Shown here piece after piece: positions 28,955-39,500 of a stretch of DNA of 64,000 nucleotides. The stretch is taken from assembly GCA_019694255.1 (NCBI GenBank), contig JAIBCI010000017.1, positions 38,564 through 102,563 on the forward strand, given 5' to 3'. Under the pieces are notes generated by a model that was not told the DNA's origin, did not search any database, and saw only the letters and a program-made list of their open reading frames with translations. The translations under genes were made by a program, and so were the position numbers. The DNA comes from Saprospiraceae bacterium. GTDB taxonomy: Bacteria; Bacteroidota; Bacteroidia; Chitinophagales; Saprospiraceae. The stretch's first letter is position 1, and each line of letters opens with the position of its first letter.

Positions 28955-29569
28955 TTATTCTTCCTTTTTACCTTTCTCCTTTGCCAAAAGACTGAGTTCC
29001 TCCTTCATGTATTTGCGAAATTCTCCGGCATTGCGCAGAATCTCTTCATAGCTGGATATTGGTGTGGCTTCCGTGATCACATCCATATTGGCAAGCTGCC
29101 GGATGACCTTATTTTCCCTGTTGAGGATCCGGCTGTAGAGTAACAGAATACTGGTCTCGGATTTACCTTCCAGCAAAGCATTCTTATCTACACGCGGAAT
29201 CTGGTTTTTGATGGTGGGATTATATGCTTTTGGCAAGTCCGACTGAGACGTAGTATCTGTTGCTGTTTTGGAGGAAGAAGGATTAAATTTTTTTGCCCTG
29301 ACGGTGATTCTTGAGTTCAATTCGTCGTATTCCTTTTTCATGGTCTCGCGAAGTGTTTCCAACGAAGCATTTTTCAGGTCAATGTTAGATCCAGCATTCG
29401 ATTTTCGAAATTCCTTGACCACCTTATCATAAGCTTTCAGATCGTGCGACTCTTTTTTGTATTCTTTTTTGGTATAAACAGGTTTAAATACGATGCCGGT
29501 GTCCTGCACATTTTGTGCGGTCATCAGAAAGGGACCCAGGCATAAGATGAAGACTAAGCGTTTGCGCAT
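28955..29569 (-). CDS. Unrecognised secreted or periplasmic protein
   Basis: 204 residues from the Met at 29569 (MRKRLVFILCLGPFLMTAQ), which gives a clear signal peptide. The mature protein is highly charged and mostly helical (KKEYKKESHDLKAYDKVVKE, then LETLRETMKKEYDELNSR), suggesting a coiled coil. I do not recognise a family. It starts 3 bp after the stop of the bacilliredoxin gene (29572) on the same strand, so the two are probably cotranscribed. Confidence 0.75.
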   Translation of the reverse strand: MRKRLVFILCLGPFLMTAQNVQDTGIVFKPVYTKKEYKKESHDLKAYDKVVKEFRKSNAGSNIDLKNASLETLRETMKKEYDELNSRITVRAKKFNPSSSKTATDTTSQSDLPKAYNPTIKNQIPRVDKNALLEGKSETSILLLYSRILNRENKVIRQLANMDVITEATPISSYEEILRNAGEFRKYMKEELSLLAKEKGKKEE

Positions 29570-29571
29570 GA

Positions 29572-29991
29572 TCAATTGCAATAAGTATTAAATGCACCTA
29601 TCAGATTGTCTGCAATCATTTGTGCGGAGCGCCCTTCAATCTGATGTCTTTCAATCATATGCACCAGTCTACCGTTTTTGAACAAAGCAATCGCAGGAGA
29701 TGACGGTGGATAAGGGATCAGAAACTCTCTTGCTTTGGCAGTTGCAGCTGTATCAACCCCAGCGAATACCGTATAAAGGTGATCCGGTTTTGTGGCATTC
29801 TGTATCGCCAGGCGAACACCAGGACGCGCATTGGCTGCGGCGCAACCACATACCGAGTTGACCACGAGGAGTGCTGTGCCCTGGTTCTCCTGCAATTTAC
29901 TGATTACTTCTTCCGGAGTAGAAAGACTTTGAAACCCCACTCTATTCAGTTCATCGGCCATTGGCCTCACAAGATCTATCGGATACATCAC
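29572..29991 (-). CDS. BrxA/BrxB family bacilliredoxin
   Basis: 139 residues from the Met at 29991 (MYPIDLVRPMADELNRVGFQ); an upstream in-frame ATG at 30015 adds eight non-conserved residues. The active site is NSVCGCAAANARPG, the CGC motif of the YphP/YqiW (BrxA/BrxB) thioredoxin-fold family, which removes bacillithiol from proteins. Presence implies a bacillithiol-like redox system, fitting the DinB-type protein nearby (inference). It is followed immediately by a secreted helical protein. Confidence 0.92.
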   Translation of the reverse strand: MMYPIDLVRPMADELNRVGFQSLSTPEEVISKLQENQGTALLVVNSVCGCAAANARPGVRLAIQNATKPDHLYTVFAGVDTAATAKAREFLIPYPPSSPAIALFKNGRLVHMIERHQIEGRSAQMIADNLIGAFNTYCN

Positions 29992-30124
29992 GTTGAATTT
30001 AAACGGTAATAACAACGCCAGAGAGCGCTAATTGTTTTGTGTAATAACTTTTGAATTGACTATTCGGTTAATGTTATTCAGAATCGAAATATAAGGGTAA
30101 ATCCTTTATCGAACCCGGATCGGA

Positions 30125-31006
30125 TCAGTGCTTAGTACTCGTAAATCCGTCGATCAGTTTGTTGAGGTATGCACCATAATCGCTTTTGGCGAGTTTAGCC
30201 GCTTCCCGACGTAACCCTTCCATATCAATATAGTCCATCAAATATGCAACCTCTTCAATACAACCGATCTTAAGACCCTGTCTTTGTTCGATCACCTGAA
30301 TAAACTGAGAGGCCTGCATGAGGCTCTCATGGGTACCGGTGTCGAGCCAGGCAACGCCTCTACCCAGTACGCCAACTTTAAGTTTGCCGCGCTTCAGATA
30401 TTCCCTATTGACATCCGTGATCTCATATTCACCGCGTGCCGAAGGCTTCAGGTTTTCTGCAATCGAGATGACCTCATGATCATAAAAGTAGATCCCCGGC
30501 ACCGCAAAATTGGATTTGGGGTGCGCGGGTTTTTCTTCGATCGAAAGGGCATGCAGGTGTTCATCAAATTCTACCACACCATAGCGTTCCGGATCTGCCA
30601 CCGGATAGGCAAATACAATTCCGCCTTCAGGATCACTCGATTCGCGCAACAGTTCCGGTAACTTATGGCCATAGAAGATATTGTCTCCAAGAATCAGGCA
30701 AACTTTGTCAGAACCTATAAAATCTTTACCCAACACAAAAGCTTGTGCCAGCCCGTTAGGAACCAGCTGTTCCTTGTAACTTAACGCAATGCCTATCTGT
30801 GAGCCATCTCCAAGCAGTGCGCGAAACATCGGAAGATCCCTTGGTGTGGAAATGATAAGGATTTCGCGAATACCTGCCAGCATCAAAGTAGACAGGGGAT
30901 AATAAATCATCGGCTTGTCATAGATCGGCATGAGTTGTTTACTCATCGCCAAGGTCAGCGGAAACAGTCTTGTGCCCTGGCCTCCGGCCAGAATGATACC
31001 CTTCAT
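30125..31006 (-). CDS. rfbA: Glucose-1-phosphate thymidylyltransferase
   Basis: 293 residues, the usual RmlA length. The N-terminal nucleotide-binding signature is [20 protein letters not shown], followed by [33 protein letters not shown] and [10 protein letters not shown]. It makes dTDP-glucose from dTTP and glucose-1-phosphate for rhamnose and other deoxysugars of surface polysaccharides. rfbB, rfbC and rfbD are not in the window, so it stands alone. A candidate -7 box (TACCTTTG, minus strand) lies at 31125-31132. Confidence 0.95.
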   Translation of the reverse strand: MKGIILAGGQGTRLFPLTLAMSKQLMPIYDKPMIYYPLSTLMLAGIREILIISTPRDLPMFRALLGDGSQIGIALSYKEQLVPNGLAQAFVLGKDFIGSDKVCLILGDNIFYGHKLPELLRESSDPEGGIVFAYPVADPERYGVVEFDEHLHALSIEEKPAHPKSNFAVPGIYFYDHEVISIAENLKPSARGEYEITDVNREYLKRGKLKVGVLGRGVAWLDTGTHESLMQASQFIQVIEQRQGLKIGCIEEVAYLMDYIDMEGLRREAAKLAKSDYGAYLNKLIDGFTSTKH

Positions 31007-31124
31007 TTTTTCTTATTTAATATTTATAATTAGATTCAACCAGAAACTCACTTTTATAGTTTGACAGATCGATTACATTGCAATCACTTCACCAATTCAA
31101 TTATTCACAATCTGAAGACTGGTA

Positions 31125-31132
31125 CAAAGGTA
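31125..31132 (-). promoter_or_regulatory. Candidate -7 box upstream of rfbA
   Basis: The minus strand reads TACCTTTG, matching TAnnTTTG, about 118 bp upstream of the rfbA ATG. It lies just after the stop of the NADH dehydrogenase gene. Confidence 0.35.
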
Positions 31133-31168
31133 GCTTAGCCAGCCGGATTTACATTGTTACGAAGCCTG

Positions 31169-32437
31169 TCAGACCTTTTTGGTAAAGGGTTTGATCAGCA
31201 GCCGCAAGGCCTGATCAAAAAAGAGATACGACCAGGTCCAGTTCAAAAGAACAACGAGCTTGTTACGGACGCCGATCAGATAATAGATATGTACGAAAAG
31301 CCAGGTAACCCAGGCAAAGAAACCACTGAAATGAAGGCTTCCTATGTCTACAACGGCTTTATTTCGTCCGATGGTTGCCATGGTACCCTTGTCAGTGTAC
31401 ATAAATGGCCGCCGGCTTTTTTTCCTGAGAAATTTAGCCAACCAGGCGGCCTGCTGCAGTGCAACGGGGGCGACCTGAGGCAGACCCTGTGGGGTATCCG
31501 GACTAACAACACAGGCTATATCTCCGAGTGCATAAACATCCTCCAGTCCATGTACTTGAAGAAAACTGTCTACCAGAATTCTTTGATCAGGCGCATATGC
31601 TGATTCCGGCAGTCCCGGCAATATTGCAGGGCTCACCCCCGCAGCCCAGATGACTTTGCGGGCAAAGAGGCTGGTACCATCCGATAAACTAACGCGGCCA
31701 TGATCGATGCGAAGAACCCTTTGTCCCAAATGTACCTGCACACCCATTTTCTGCAAATCACCAAGCGCTTTGGCAGAGGAGCGTACAGACATTGATGGTA
31801 ATAATCTGTCGGCGCCCTGTATCAGATGGATATCCATTTGATCATGCGCCAGGTCAGGATAGTCTCTCGGGATAATATATTTCTTGAGTTCAGCCAGCGC
31901 TCCTGCCAGTTCAACGCCGGTAGGTCCGCCACCCACAATCACCAAATCCAGCCAGGGAGCCAGGTCTTCCCCATCCTTGAGTAGCAAGGCGCTTTCCAGG
32001 TCACCCAATAAAGTGTTTCGCAGATATAATGATTCCGAAACGGATTTGAGGGGTATGCTGTTTTTTTCAAATTCCTCGTTGCCATAGTAATTGGTTCTTG
32101 CACCCATAGCCAGAATGAGGATGTCATACTTAAAATTTCCCGCCTCGGTTATCACCCTTTTACCCGCAGTATCCAACGCAAGGACTTCCGTAACACGGAC
32201 AAAAAAGCCAGGGTCACTCTGAAAACTTTTGCGCAAAGGGAAGCAAATTGAACTTGGCTCGAGCCCGGCCATTCCCACCTGGTAGAATAATGGCTGAAAC
32301 TGGTGATAATTGTTTCGGTCCACCAGCACGATCTGGTAGTTATTGCCTGCCAGTTTGCGCGCAAGGGTAAAGCCTGCAAAGCCTGCACCGATGATTACAA
32401 CACGAGGCAAGCTGCTGTCGGGAATATTCAGTGGCAT
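31169..32437 (-). CDS. Type II NADH dehydrogenase-like FAD-dependent oxidoreductase
   Basis: 422 residues from the Met at 32437 (MPLNIPDSSLPRVV); a longer ATG at 32458 is also possible. The FAD-binding motif is IIGAGFAGFTLARKL, and a second dinucleotide motif is IVGGGPTGVELAGAL for NAD(P)H. YALGDIA matches the conserved flavin-phosphate region. The C-terminal ~60 residues (FFAWVTWLFVHIYYLIG and a further hydrophobic stretch) fit the membrane-associating end of NDH-2. It would pass electrons from NADH to quinone without pumping protons. The 5' end is 47 bp from the divergent di-haem peroxidase gene. Confidence 0.9.
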   Translation of the reverse strand: MPLNIPDSSLPRVVIIGAGFAGFTLARKLAGNNYQIVLVDRNNYHQFQPLFYQVGMAGLEPSSICFPLRKSFQSDPGFFVRVTEVLALDTAGKRVITEAGNFKYDILILAMGARTNYYGNEEFEKNSIPLKSVSESLYLRNTLLGDLESALLLKDGEDLAPWLDLVIVGGGPTGVELAGALAELKKYIIPRDYPDLAHDQMDIHLIQGADRLLPSMSVRSSAKALGDLQKMGVQVHLGQRVLRIDHGRVSLSDGTSLFARKVIWAAGVSPAILPGLPESAYAPDQRILVDSFLQVHGLEDVYALGDIACVVSPDTPQGLPQVAPVALQQAAWLAKFLRKKSRRPFMYTDKGTMATIGRNKAVVDIGSLHFSGFFAWVTWLFVHIYYLIGVRNKLVVLLNWTWSYLFFDQALRLLIKPFTKKV

Positions 32438-32484
32438 AATCCATTGAACAAGATGCAAAGACGTTGGTTGTGATATTACTTCAT

Positions 32485-33561
32485 ATGATACGACCTTTTT
32501 TCATTGCCTTCACAGGGTTGCTTTTGGCAGGTGTTAAAGTCAAAACATTATCAGACAATATATATTCGAATCAGATCGAAAGACAAACTGAAGATACGCT
32601 TGCACTGAAGGAGCTCGGGCATTTACTTTTTTTTGACAATAACCTGTCTTATGGGCGTAATATTTCCTGCGCAAGCTGCCATGACCCACAGTTGGCTTTT
32701 ACGGACGGTTATGTTGTATCCGTTAATTCGAACGCTGAAAAATTGTTGCGCAATTCGCCTTCCCTGCTCAACCTTCAACGGCGACATTCATTCAATTGGG
32801 CCAATTCAAAAATTACTACACTGGAAGAGCAGATGAATCGCCCGTTGTTTGGTACTCATCCTGTGGAGCTTGGATTAATGGATCACGAAGAAGAAATTTT
32901 CCTGCGCTTTGGTCAAAATAAGCATTACAAAAAACTTATTGGGCAGTGCTGCACCTTATGCAATGGTAAGCTAACGATTGAAATCGTGAAGAAAGCGATT
33001 GCTAGATATATCAATGGCCTTGAAAGCCGGCAATCTGCTTTTGACAAATTCAAGCTCAGTGGTGACAGCAGCATTTTGCCTTCTCTGGCGCGTGAAGGAT
33101 TAAAGCTGTTTCATTCAGATAGTATTGATTGTGCAGCCTGTCATGGCGGCAATGATTTTTTTGAACCAGACCGTGGCGGCGATTTTGCAAATATCGGACT
33201 TTATAATTGCAATGGGGAATACCCAGCCCGTGATCCCGGATTACAATCAGAAGATGGAGACAAGGATTATAACGGTGTCTTCCGTATCCCTACGTTGCGC
33301 AATGTTGCCATCACTGCGCCATATTATCATGACGGTAGTGAAAGCAGTCTTGATCAGATCTTACGCAACTATGAACGTCAGGGTAGAATCGTGAATTATG
33401 GCGATTGTCGCGGAGATGGAAGTCAGCATCCTATGACCGATGGAAGAATGCAGAAGTTTAGCCTCAATGATCATCAGCGACAGGCAATTATAGCATTTCT
33501 GGAGACACTTACGGATACCAGTTATCTTACGGATCCCTATTTCAGTAATCCATTTGAATAG
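32485..33561 (+). CDS. Di-haem cytochrome c peroxidase family protein
   Basis: About 358 residues from the ATG at 32485 (MIRPFFIAFTGLLLAG); the frame is also open from a TTG at 32464. A signal peptide covers the first ~20 residues. Two haem-attachment sites are seen: CASCH at residues 62-66 and CAACH at 216-220, with PRLFGTHPVELG-like sequence between them and IPTLRNVAITAPYYHDGS near the end, diagnostic of the CcpA/MauG family. It probably reduces peroxide in the periplasm. Extra cysteines (QCCTLC and a few others) are unusual for the family. Confidence 0.92.
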   Translation: MIRPFFIAFTGLLLAGVKVKTLSDNIYSNQIERQTEDTLALKELGHLLFFDNNLSYGRNISCASCHDPQLAFTDGYVVSVNSNAEKLLRNSPSLLNLQRRHSFNWANSKITTLEEQMNRPLFGTHPVELGLMDHEEEIFLRFGQNKHYKKLIGQCCTLCNGKLTIEIVKKAIARYINGLESRQSAFDKFKLSGDSSILPSLAREGLKLFHSDSIDCAACHGGNDFFEPDRGGDFANIGLYNCNGEYPARDPGLQSEDGDKDYNGVFRIPTLRNVAITAPYYHDGSESSLDQILRNYERQGRIVNYGDCRGDGSQHPMTDGRMQKFSLNDHQRQAIIAFLETLTDTSYLTDPYFSNPFE

Positions 33562-33562
33562 T

Positions 33563-33595
33563 TCAGTGTAAACTGAGCGTTATTTTTTGTTTTCG
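33563..33595. terminator. Bidirectional-type terminator between the peroxidase and GH5-like genes
   Basis: TCAGT (33563-33567) and ACTGA (33572-33576) pair around a GTAA loop, followed on the plus strand by a T-rich tract (tattttttgttttc). It lies in the 18-bp gap between convergent stops and extends into the last codons of the minus-strand gene. Confidence 0.45.
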
Positions 33596-35157
33596 ATATT
33601 GCAAAGGCGGATTTCCTTTTCAAATCTCGCGCGACATTCTTTGCGGCAAGTATCATCATTACCGCATTCGAAGATGCAGTGGTCGCGTGATTGTTCTGCC
33701 AGATGTTTGCAAAAGGCGTAGTTATTACTTTTTACTCTTTCGTAAAATGTTTTTTCATCTACAACACTTTTTTTAAGGCGGGTAGTAGTGTTGTCAAAAA
33801 AAGCAGAACGCCGTCTGTTTTCAAAACCTGCTGCTGTTATTTTAAGCACTGAAATAGTGCCTTTACTATAAATATTGTATGTGCCATCTGGTCTTGAGAA
33901 AGTAAAGCTGGACTTGCCGTTGACTGCGCTTGAAACAATCAGGGCATGCGCGACGGGTCTTCCGTCCTCGTCAATAATCTTTCCCGAATAAAAATTTGTG
34001 AAACCTTTTATCGGTTGAAAATAACTTTCATCGGGAATACAAGCTTCAGGATGAGGTGGTCGGGCTGCAACTTCGGAGATCATTTGACCAAATGGTTTTA
34101 ATTGATCCATACTGTCCACCAGACCATAATCCGGACTCCAGCTTACATCGTGAAATTGCCACCATGAATAGGCAAGACCACCACAATCCATACAATATTG
34201 ATAAGTCTTTGAAAAGTAATCTTTTTGTGCGTTCAAATCACCATCGGTCGGTTTGCCGGTGTTAAAAGAAGACGCAGCAAATCCGGTTTCACCAATAATC
34301 CACGGCTTGTCTGAAATTTGAGAAAAGTAAAATAGCTGATTGCGATAAGGGGTTGCATTGCCTTGATTGTCCGGGTAAAGATGATAAGAATAAAAATCAA
34401 CATCCAGCATTTTAGGATCCCAGTCAAAAGTAGTCTTACTATCTCCCAGGCCAATGGTGATCAATTGATTTTTCGTGTGACTTCTGATGGACCCACACCA
34501 TTGTCTAACCAACGTGTAAATTTCTTTTTTGCTGAGGCCCTTGGCAAAGTAGGAGGGTTCGTTCAGAAGATCATAAGCGATGATTGAAGGCTCATCCTTA
34601 TATCGGGATGCAAGCGCTTCCAAATACCTTGCGTACTCTGCGGATCGTGGAAATTTCTCTACATGCTTGCCTCCTGCAAGAAGGATAATTTTAATGTCTG
34701 CTTTGCGTGCTGCATCGATGAGCTGATCCAGAATTACAAAATGATCTTCAAATGGCGCGATAAAAGGGTGAAACTTCTGAGGTCCATAATAATAGGAAAT
34801 ATCCACTGTACCGGATCTCTTTTCCTTGACGTTGTCTGAATTATTTCCAAATTCGAAATTAAAGACCCGTATCACATTGAAACCCTTTGAACGAATAAGT
34901 CTCAAATCGGCAATCAGGTCATCCAGACAATCCTGTTTGTTGCTGCAATTGTACTTGGCTGGATTGGTATAATACGACATCATTCTGCTGATCCATTGTC
35001 CGTCGCCTTCGTAGCGGATATTGACGCCATAATTGAGGATAACCGGTGTAAAAGGTGTATCGCGAATTAGAAATTTTCCCTGATTGATTTGAATATATTG
35101 TGCAGAGCAGATCGTCACATAAACCAGAAAAATTATAACCCCAAAAAATCTTTGCAT
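33580..35157 (-). CDS. GH5-like glycoside hydrolase with carboxypeptidase-regulatory-like domain and six-Cys tail
   Basis: 525 residues from the Met at 35157 (MQRFFGVIIFLVYVTICSAQ, signal peptide). A (beta/alpha)8 barrel of clan GH-A type spans about 25-370: YGVNIRYEGDGQW, the acid/base E200 in LLNEPSYF, and the nucleophile E290 in IIGETGFAA. This suggests an endo-beta-mannanase/cellulase-like activity; the exact substrate is unknown. Residues ~395-465 look like a carboxypeptidase regulatory-like beta-sandwich (GKIIDEDGRPVAHALIVSS, SRPDGTYNIY). The C-terminal ~55 residues carry a charged helical segment with six cysteines in a mirror-symmetric spacing. There is no T9SS sorting domain. It starts 11 bp after the upstream CTD-protein stop. 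Confidence 0.85.
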   Translation of the reverse strand: MQRFFGVIIFLVYVTICSAQYIQINQGKFLIRDTPFTPVILNYGVNIRYEGDGQWISRMMSYYTNPAKYNCSNKQDCLDDLIADLRLIRSKGFNVIRVFNFEFGNNSDNVKEKRSGTVDISYYYGPQKFHPFIAPFEDHFVILDQLIDAARKADIKIILLAGGKHVEKFPRSAEYARYLEALASRYKDEPSIIAYDLLNEPSYFAKGLSKKEIYTLVRQWCGSIRSHTKNQLITIGLGDSKTTFDWDPKMLDVDFYSYHLYPDNQGNATPYRNQLFYFSQISDKPWIIGETGFAASSFNTGKPTDGDLNAQKDYFSKTYQYCMDCGGLAYSWWQFHDVSWSPDYGLVDSMDQLKPFGQMISEVAARPPHPEACIPDESYFQPIKGFTNFYSGKIIDEDGRPVAHALIVSSAVNGKSSFTFSRPDGTYNIYSKGTISVLKITAAGFENRRRSAFFDNTTTRLKKSVVDEKTFYERVKSNNYAFCKHLAEQSRDHCIFECGNDDTCRKECRARFEKEIRLCNIENKK

Positions 35158-35167
35158 CAGACACTTG

Positions 35168-36544
35168 TTAACGTACCAGTGTGAATGAACCTTTACGTTG
35201 CACAGTAGCAAGTCTTCCGCATTGTCTTATGTTGGCGATCAATGAAAAAAGGTATGTATCTGCCGGCGTATCTGCTAAAGGCATCCATCCCTGTGAAATC
35301 ACTGTCGTTGTAAACACCTGCTTTCCCCAACGATTATATATATTCAGCTCTGCGAGGTCAATGGAGTCGCGGATCTCTGCGGGAAGATAAATACTGAAGC
35401 TTTTGTTATCCTGAGCTCCTGGCGTAATGACATTGGGAATGCCAAAAAGGGCACCAGGATCCTGGGCAGATAAAACAACAATACTGTCTTTGGCATAAGC
35501 GCAAAGTCCCCTTGCGGTCAGCACATAAACCCCCGGTGCAGTTACATAGATGGAATCAGTTGAACTTCCGTTATTCCACTCAAACAGTGAATATTGATGC
35601 TGATCAGTCTTCAGGACCATCGAATTAATCAGACATACCGTATCCTCTGTGAACAGCTCCACATTATCCCGTATTAGAGGATCCACAATTACTGCTACGG
35701 TATCTTTTGTAGAAGGACAATGTTCGGCTACTTGATATTCAACAGTTACCCATTGGTGTGATGAGTCAACCGTTATACTATCCGACTGTTGTCCTGTACT
35801 CCAATGAATATTTTTAAGTCCTGTCGGTAGACCTATTTTTTGTTGTTGTCCTGGACAGATATGAACTGCAGTTGCAAGATCTGGGCCGTCCGATAATTTG
35901 GTCAGCTGGACATCATCAACGAAGATATAAGGGTACACTGCACCAGGTCTTGTTTTGCCAATGAACAGCGTATCCTGCGGGCCCAGTGTGCTGAATCTGC
36001 CGATGATGAGATGATCTTCACCACCACAGGCCACATATTGAAATATATATTGTCGGTATGCGCCAGCAGGTATGTATTCCTTATCCGGCGTAGCAAGATG
36101 CGGAGACCATAATTTGCCAAGATTGCCGACACCGGTATAATGTGGTAGCCCTGTGTGAAAGTAAACGCCAATTTCATCCAGCGAATATCCACCGACGACA
36201 TCCGCAGACAACCACATACTGAATTCATAAGTTGCTCCTGCCTCCAATGGTTTAGACAATACATTACCCAGGTATTCAAATTTACCAAAACTGAAAAAAC
36301 CTCCATGCCTGGTGCCTGTGCGCGGAAATGTACTCCTAATATCCGAAGTTCCTTCAGTTACTCCAAACCAGTCAACAGGCATATTGGTGCCATTAAGAAA
36401 ACTGAATTCAACGCCAGGATTTCCAAATCTTCCACATTGATCACATTTTTCAAAACCAGGGTTGCTGACTAAATTTTGTGCAGATAAGTTTTGGAACGCC
36501 ACAAAAAAAATAAAAAAAGCTGATCGGATCAATTTCTTACTCAT
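35168..36544 (-). CDS. Secreted protein with gliding-motility-type (type B) C-terminal sorting domain
   Basis: 458 residues with a signal peptide (MSKKLIRSAFFIFFVAFQNLSAQ). The start of the mature part (NLVSNPGFEKCDQCG) resembles a carbohydrate-binding-like jelly roll common in T9SS proteins. Residues ~230-365 are PKD/Ig-like strands. The last ~95 residues (IPNVITPGAQDN, LNIYNRWGKQVF, TPADTYLFSL, ending GSFTLVR) are a type B, gliding-motility-associated C-terminal domain, so the protein is a T9SS substrate. The GH5-like gene follows 11 bp downstream and is probably cotranscribed. Confidence 0.9.
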   Translation of the reverse strand: MSKKLIRSAFFIFFVAFQNLSAQNLVSNPGFEKCDQCGRFGNPGVEFSFLNGTNMPVDWFGVTEGTSDIRSTFPRTGTRHGGFFSFGKFEYLGNVLSKPLEAGATYEFSMWLSADVVGGYSLDEIGVYFHTGLPHYTGVGNLGKLWSPHLATPDKEYIPAGAYRQYIFQYVACGGEDHLIIGRFSTLGPQDTLFIGKTRPGAVYPYIFVDDVQLTKLSDGPDLATAVHICPGQQQKIGLPTGLKNIHWSTGQQSDSITVDSSHQWVTVEYQVAEHCPSTKDTVAVIVDPLIRDNVELFTEDTVCLINSMVLKTDQHQYSLFEWNNGSSTDSIYVTAPGVYVLTARGLCAYAKDSIVVLSAQDPGALFGIPNVITPGAQDNKSFSIYLPAEIRDSIDLAELNIYNRWGKQVFTTTVISQGWMPLADTPADTYLFSLIANIRQCGRLATVQRKGSFTLVR

Positions 36545-36583
36545 TATAAATATTTTAATCTCCAGTGGTTCTAACTATGAAGC

Positions 36584-39500
36584 CTATTTCCATTCAGGCC
36601 AACGACCCGGAGTATAGGGTGCATGATTAATCTCGAGTTCCTTTTCGATCGCTTCAACGCCGTTGTGAATGCTTTTCAGTTCCTGTAATAGCGGTCCAAA
36701 CTGTTTGGCTGCCACATCATACGAGTCTTTGTAAAACTGGGGAATATCCGACATGCTTGTAAATATTACTCCCTGAATAGTACCAATGCGTTCGCTGATG
36801 CTTGTTTTGGTTTCAAATTCCCTTGAGGCAAGACTGCGGTCGCCCTGCAGAATGACAAGTGCATTCAGCAGCCGATTTCTCAGCTGTTCATTGCGTTCGA
36901 TGATAGACTTTGCGTCCGTCGTAAGGTCCAGTGCTGCCAGATTGATATTGGAAATGCGCTGGCGCAATTCATCTGCGATGCGGTTGGCTGCGGTGACTGC
37001 TTTGCCTAATTTGTCTACACGTTCACAATATGCTACATTGCCCGCAAAATCAGAGGCCGGCAGTGTACTGTTGTTGAGTAATTTCAGACTTAGGTTCTGC
37101 TCATTGCCGAGACCACTCACCATACCATCCACTACTTTGAACAGCCGAATCGTATAATTACCCGGCGCTACAAAATGTCCGGATTGCTCAGAAGAAAAAA
37201 GCTGATCTGGTTCCGGGGATGATCTTTCATTGACGGGATCAGGTATTGGTCCGCGCATATCCCAGTTCAGTTTTTGCAAACCTTTTGCAGCAGGGGCCTT
37301 GAGTTGTCTAACCACGGCACCTTTACTGTCCCGGATTACAAAAAGAAAATACGGATCAGGTTGCCGGTCTTCCAGTCTCAGACTATCCATGGTAGGATAG
37401 AATACGGATTCTTTTTTATCGGTCTTTGTCTTTTCTTGCTCTTTGCGTTTGGCTTTGATTGTTTTTATGTCGTCTTTGACAAAGTAGTAAAGTGTTGCTG
37501 CGGGTTCAGGATTGGTCGATACAAAGTAACTGCTGCCGAGGTGGCCCTTTCCACGAAGCCCATGCCGATAGGATGGATAGTACATCAGTGCTTCCTTCGA
37601 AGGATAAAGTACCGCATCCTTGTTAAGATCTTCTTTCTTTACATTGCGGAGCAGTGCGTAATCATCCAGGATATAAAAACCTCTTCCGAAAGTCGCCAGA
37701 ACAAGATCATTTTCCCTTCGCTGAATCTCTATATCCCTTACGGCAACTGTTGGCAATCCATTTTTTAATTGCATCCAGCTATCACCGCCGTTTGTACTGA
37801 CGAAAAGACCAAACTCTGTTCCTGCAAAAAGAAGATTCCTGTCGATGTGATCTTCTGCAATGCTGTATACAGATCCTCTTTCGGGCAGATTGCTGCCGAT
37901 GCTTTTCCAGGTTTTGCCGGCATCAGTCGTTTTGACAAGGTATGGTTTAAAATCACCATAACGATGATGATTAAAGCAGGCATAGGCGGTGTTTTTGTCG
38001 TGCAATGAAGCAATAATCTGATGAACATAGGATTGCTTTGGCATCCCTGGTATATTATCGATGGCATTCCATGTCTTGCCGCCGTCTGTTGTCAACTGAA
38101 TGAGGCCATCATCGGTACCCACCCAAAGCATGTTCTGATCGAACTTGCTTTCTGCGATTGTAGTCGTTTGTCCATAGATATCAGTACTTGTGTTTTTTGC
38201 TACGGCATCCATAGACCAGACACGACCCATGATTTCCAATTTGTTGCGGTCAATTTTTCTGCTGAGATCTGGACTAATGGCTTTCCAGCTGTTGCCACGA
38301 TCATCGGTACGGTAGAGAATATTTGATCCGAAGTAAAGGCGTTTGTTGTCAAACTGACTGATCAACAGCGGAGAATCCCAGTTCCATCGCAACGCAGGTT
38401 CGTTCTCTCCTTCCACGGGTTTGATAAACAGCATTTCACCACTCTGACGGTCGAAGCGCACGAGGCCGCCATACTGACTTTGCGCATAAATGATCTGTGG
38501 GTTGGATTGATCCACCTGTGACTCAAATCCATCACCTGTAGAAGTTGCATACCAGTCATCGTTCGAAACACCATTTGCAGAGGTATTGCGACTGGGTCCC
38601 CCAAGGCTCATATTGTCTTGTGTTCCTCCATGTACATGGTAGAAAGGATACGCATTATCTGTTGCAACTTTATAAAACTGTGTAATTGGTAGGTTCGCTT
38701 TGTAATCCCATGAACGGGCAAAATCATAAGTCTCATAAACCCCACCATCACATCCCACCAGCAGGTGGTTGTTGTCTTTGGGATCTATCCATATCGCATG
38801 ATTGTCGACATGCTTGTTGATCTCACCGAGATTCGTCACGGTCTTGCCGCCATCATGCGAGACTTTAAAATAAGTATCCGTGATGAAAATTCTATCGGCA
38901 TTCACGGGATCGCAGAAGATTTCCTGATAATAATTGCCAGCGGTTTGAAATCCTGAGCGTTTGGTCCAGCTGGCGCCACGATCCGTACTTCTGTAAATAC
39001 CGCCATTGTCGCGAGATTCCACGACAGCATAAATCATATCGGGATTGACAGGACTGACAGCAATACCGATGCGACCGATGTCCCCTGACGGAAGACCTCC
39101 TTCCAGTTTTTTCCAGGTAGCACCACCATCATAGCTTTTGAATAGGGCTGATTCAGGGCCGCCGCCAATGTAAGTAAATACTTTGCGCATGCGCTGGTGG
39201 AAAGCAGCATAGATCACTTTCGGGTCACGCGGATCCAGTACCACTTCATTGCATCCCGTATACTGGCTTACAGATTTAATCAGTGTCCAGGAGTCACCAC
39301 CATCTGTTGATTTATAAAGACCTCTTTCTCCACCCTCTTTCCAAACTGGTCCGTAGGCTGCGACATAGACAATATTGCTATTGGTCGGATCAACGGCGAT
39401 CCTGCCAATGTGTTCGGATAATTTCAGTCCCTTGTTTTTCCATGTTTTGCCGCCGTCCTCACTTTTATAGACGCCGTCACCATAGGCTACTGAGCGCTGG

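Noticed and set aside
31154..31603. 149-codon plus-strand open frame opposite the NADH dehydrogenase
   Set aside because: Antisense to a confident FAD-dependent oxidoreductase; no family features.
37274..37768. 164-codon plus-strand open frame opposite the BNR protein
   Set aside because: It is antisense to the VPS10/BNR gene, with composition expected from the complementary strand.
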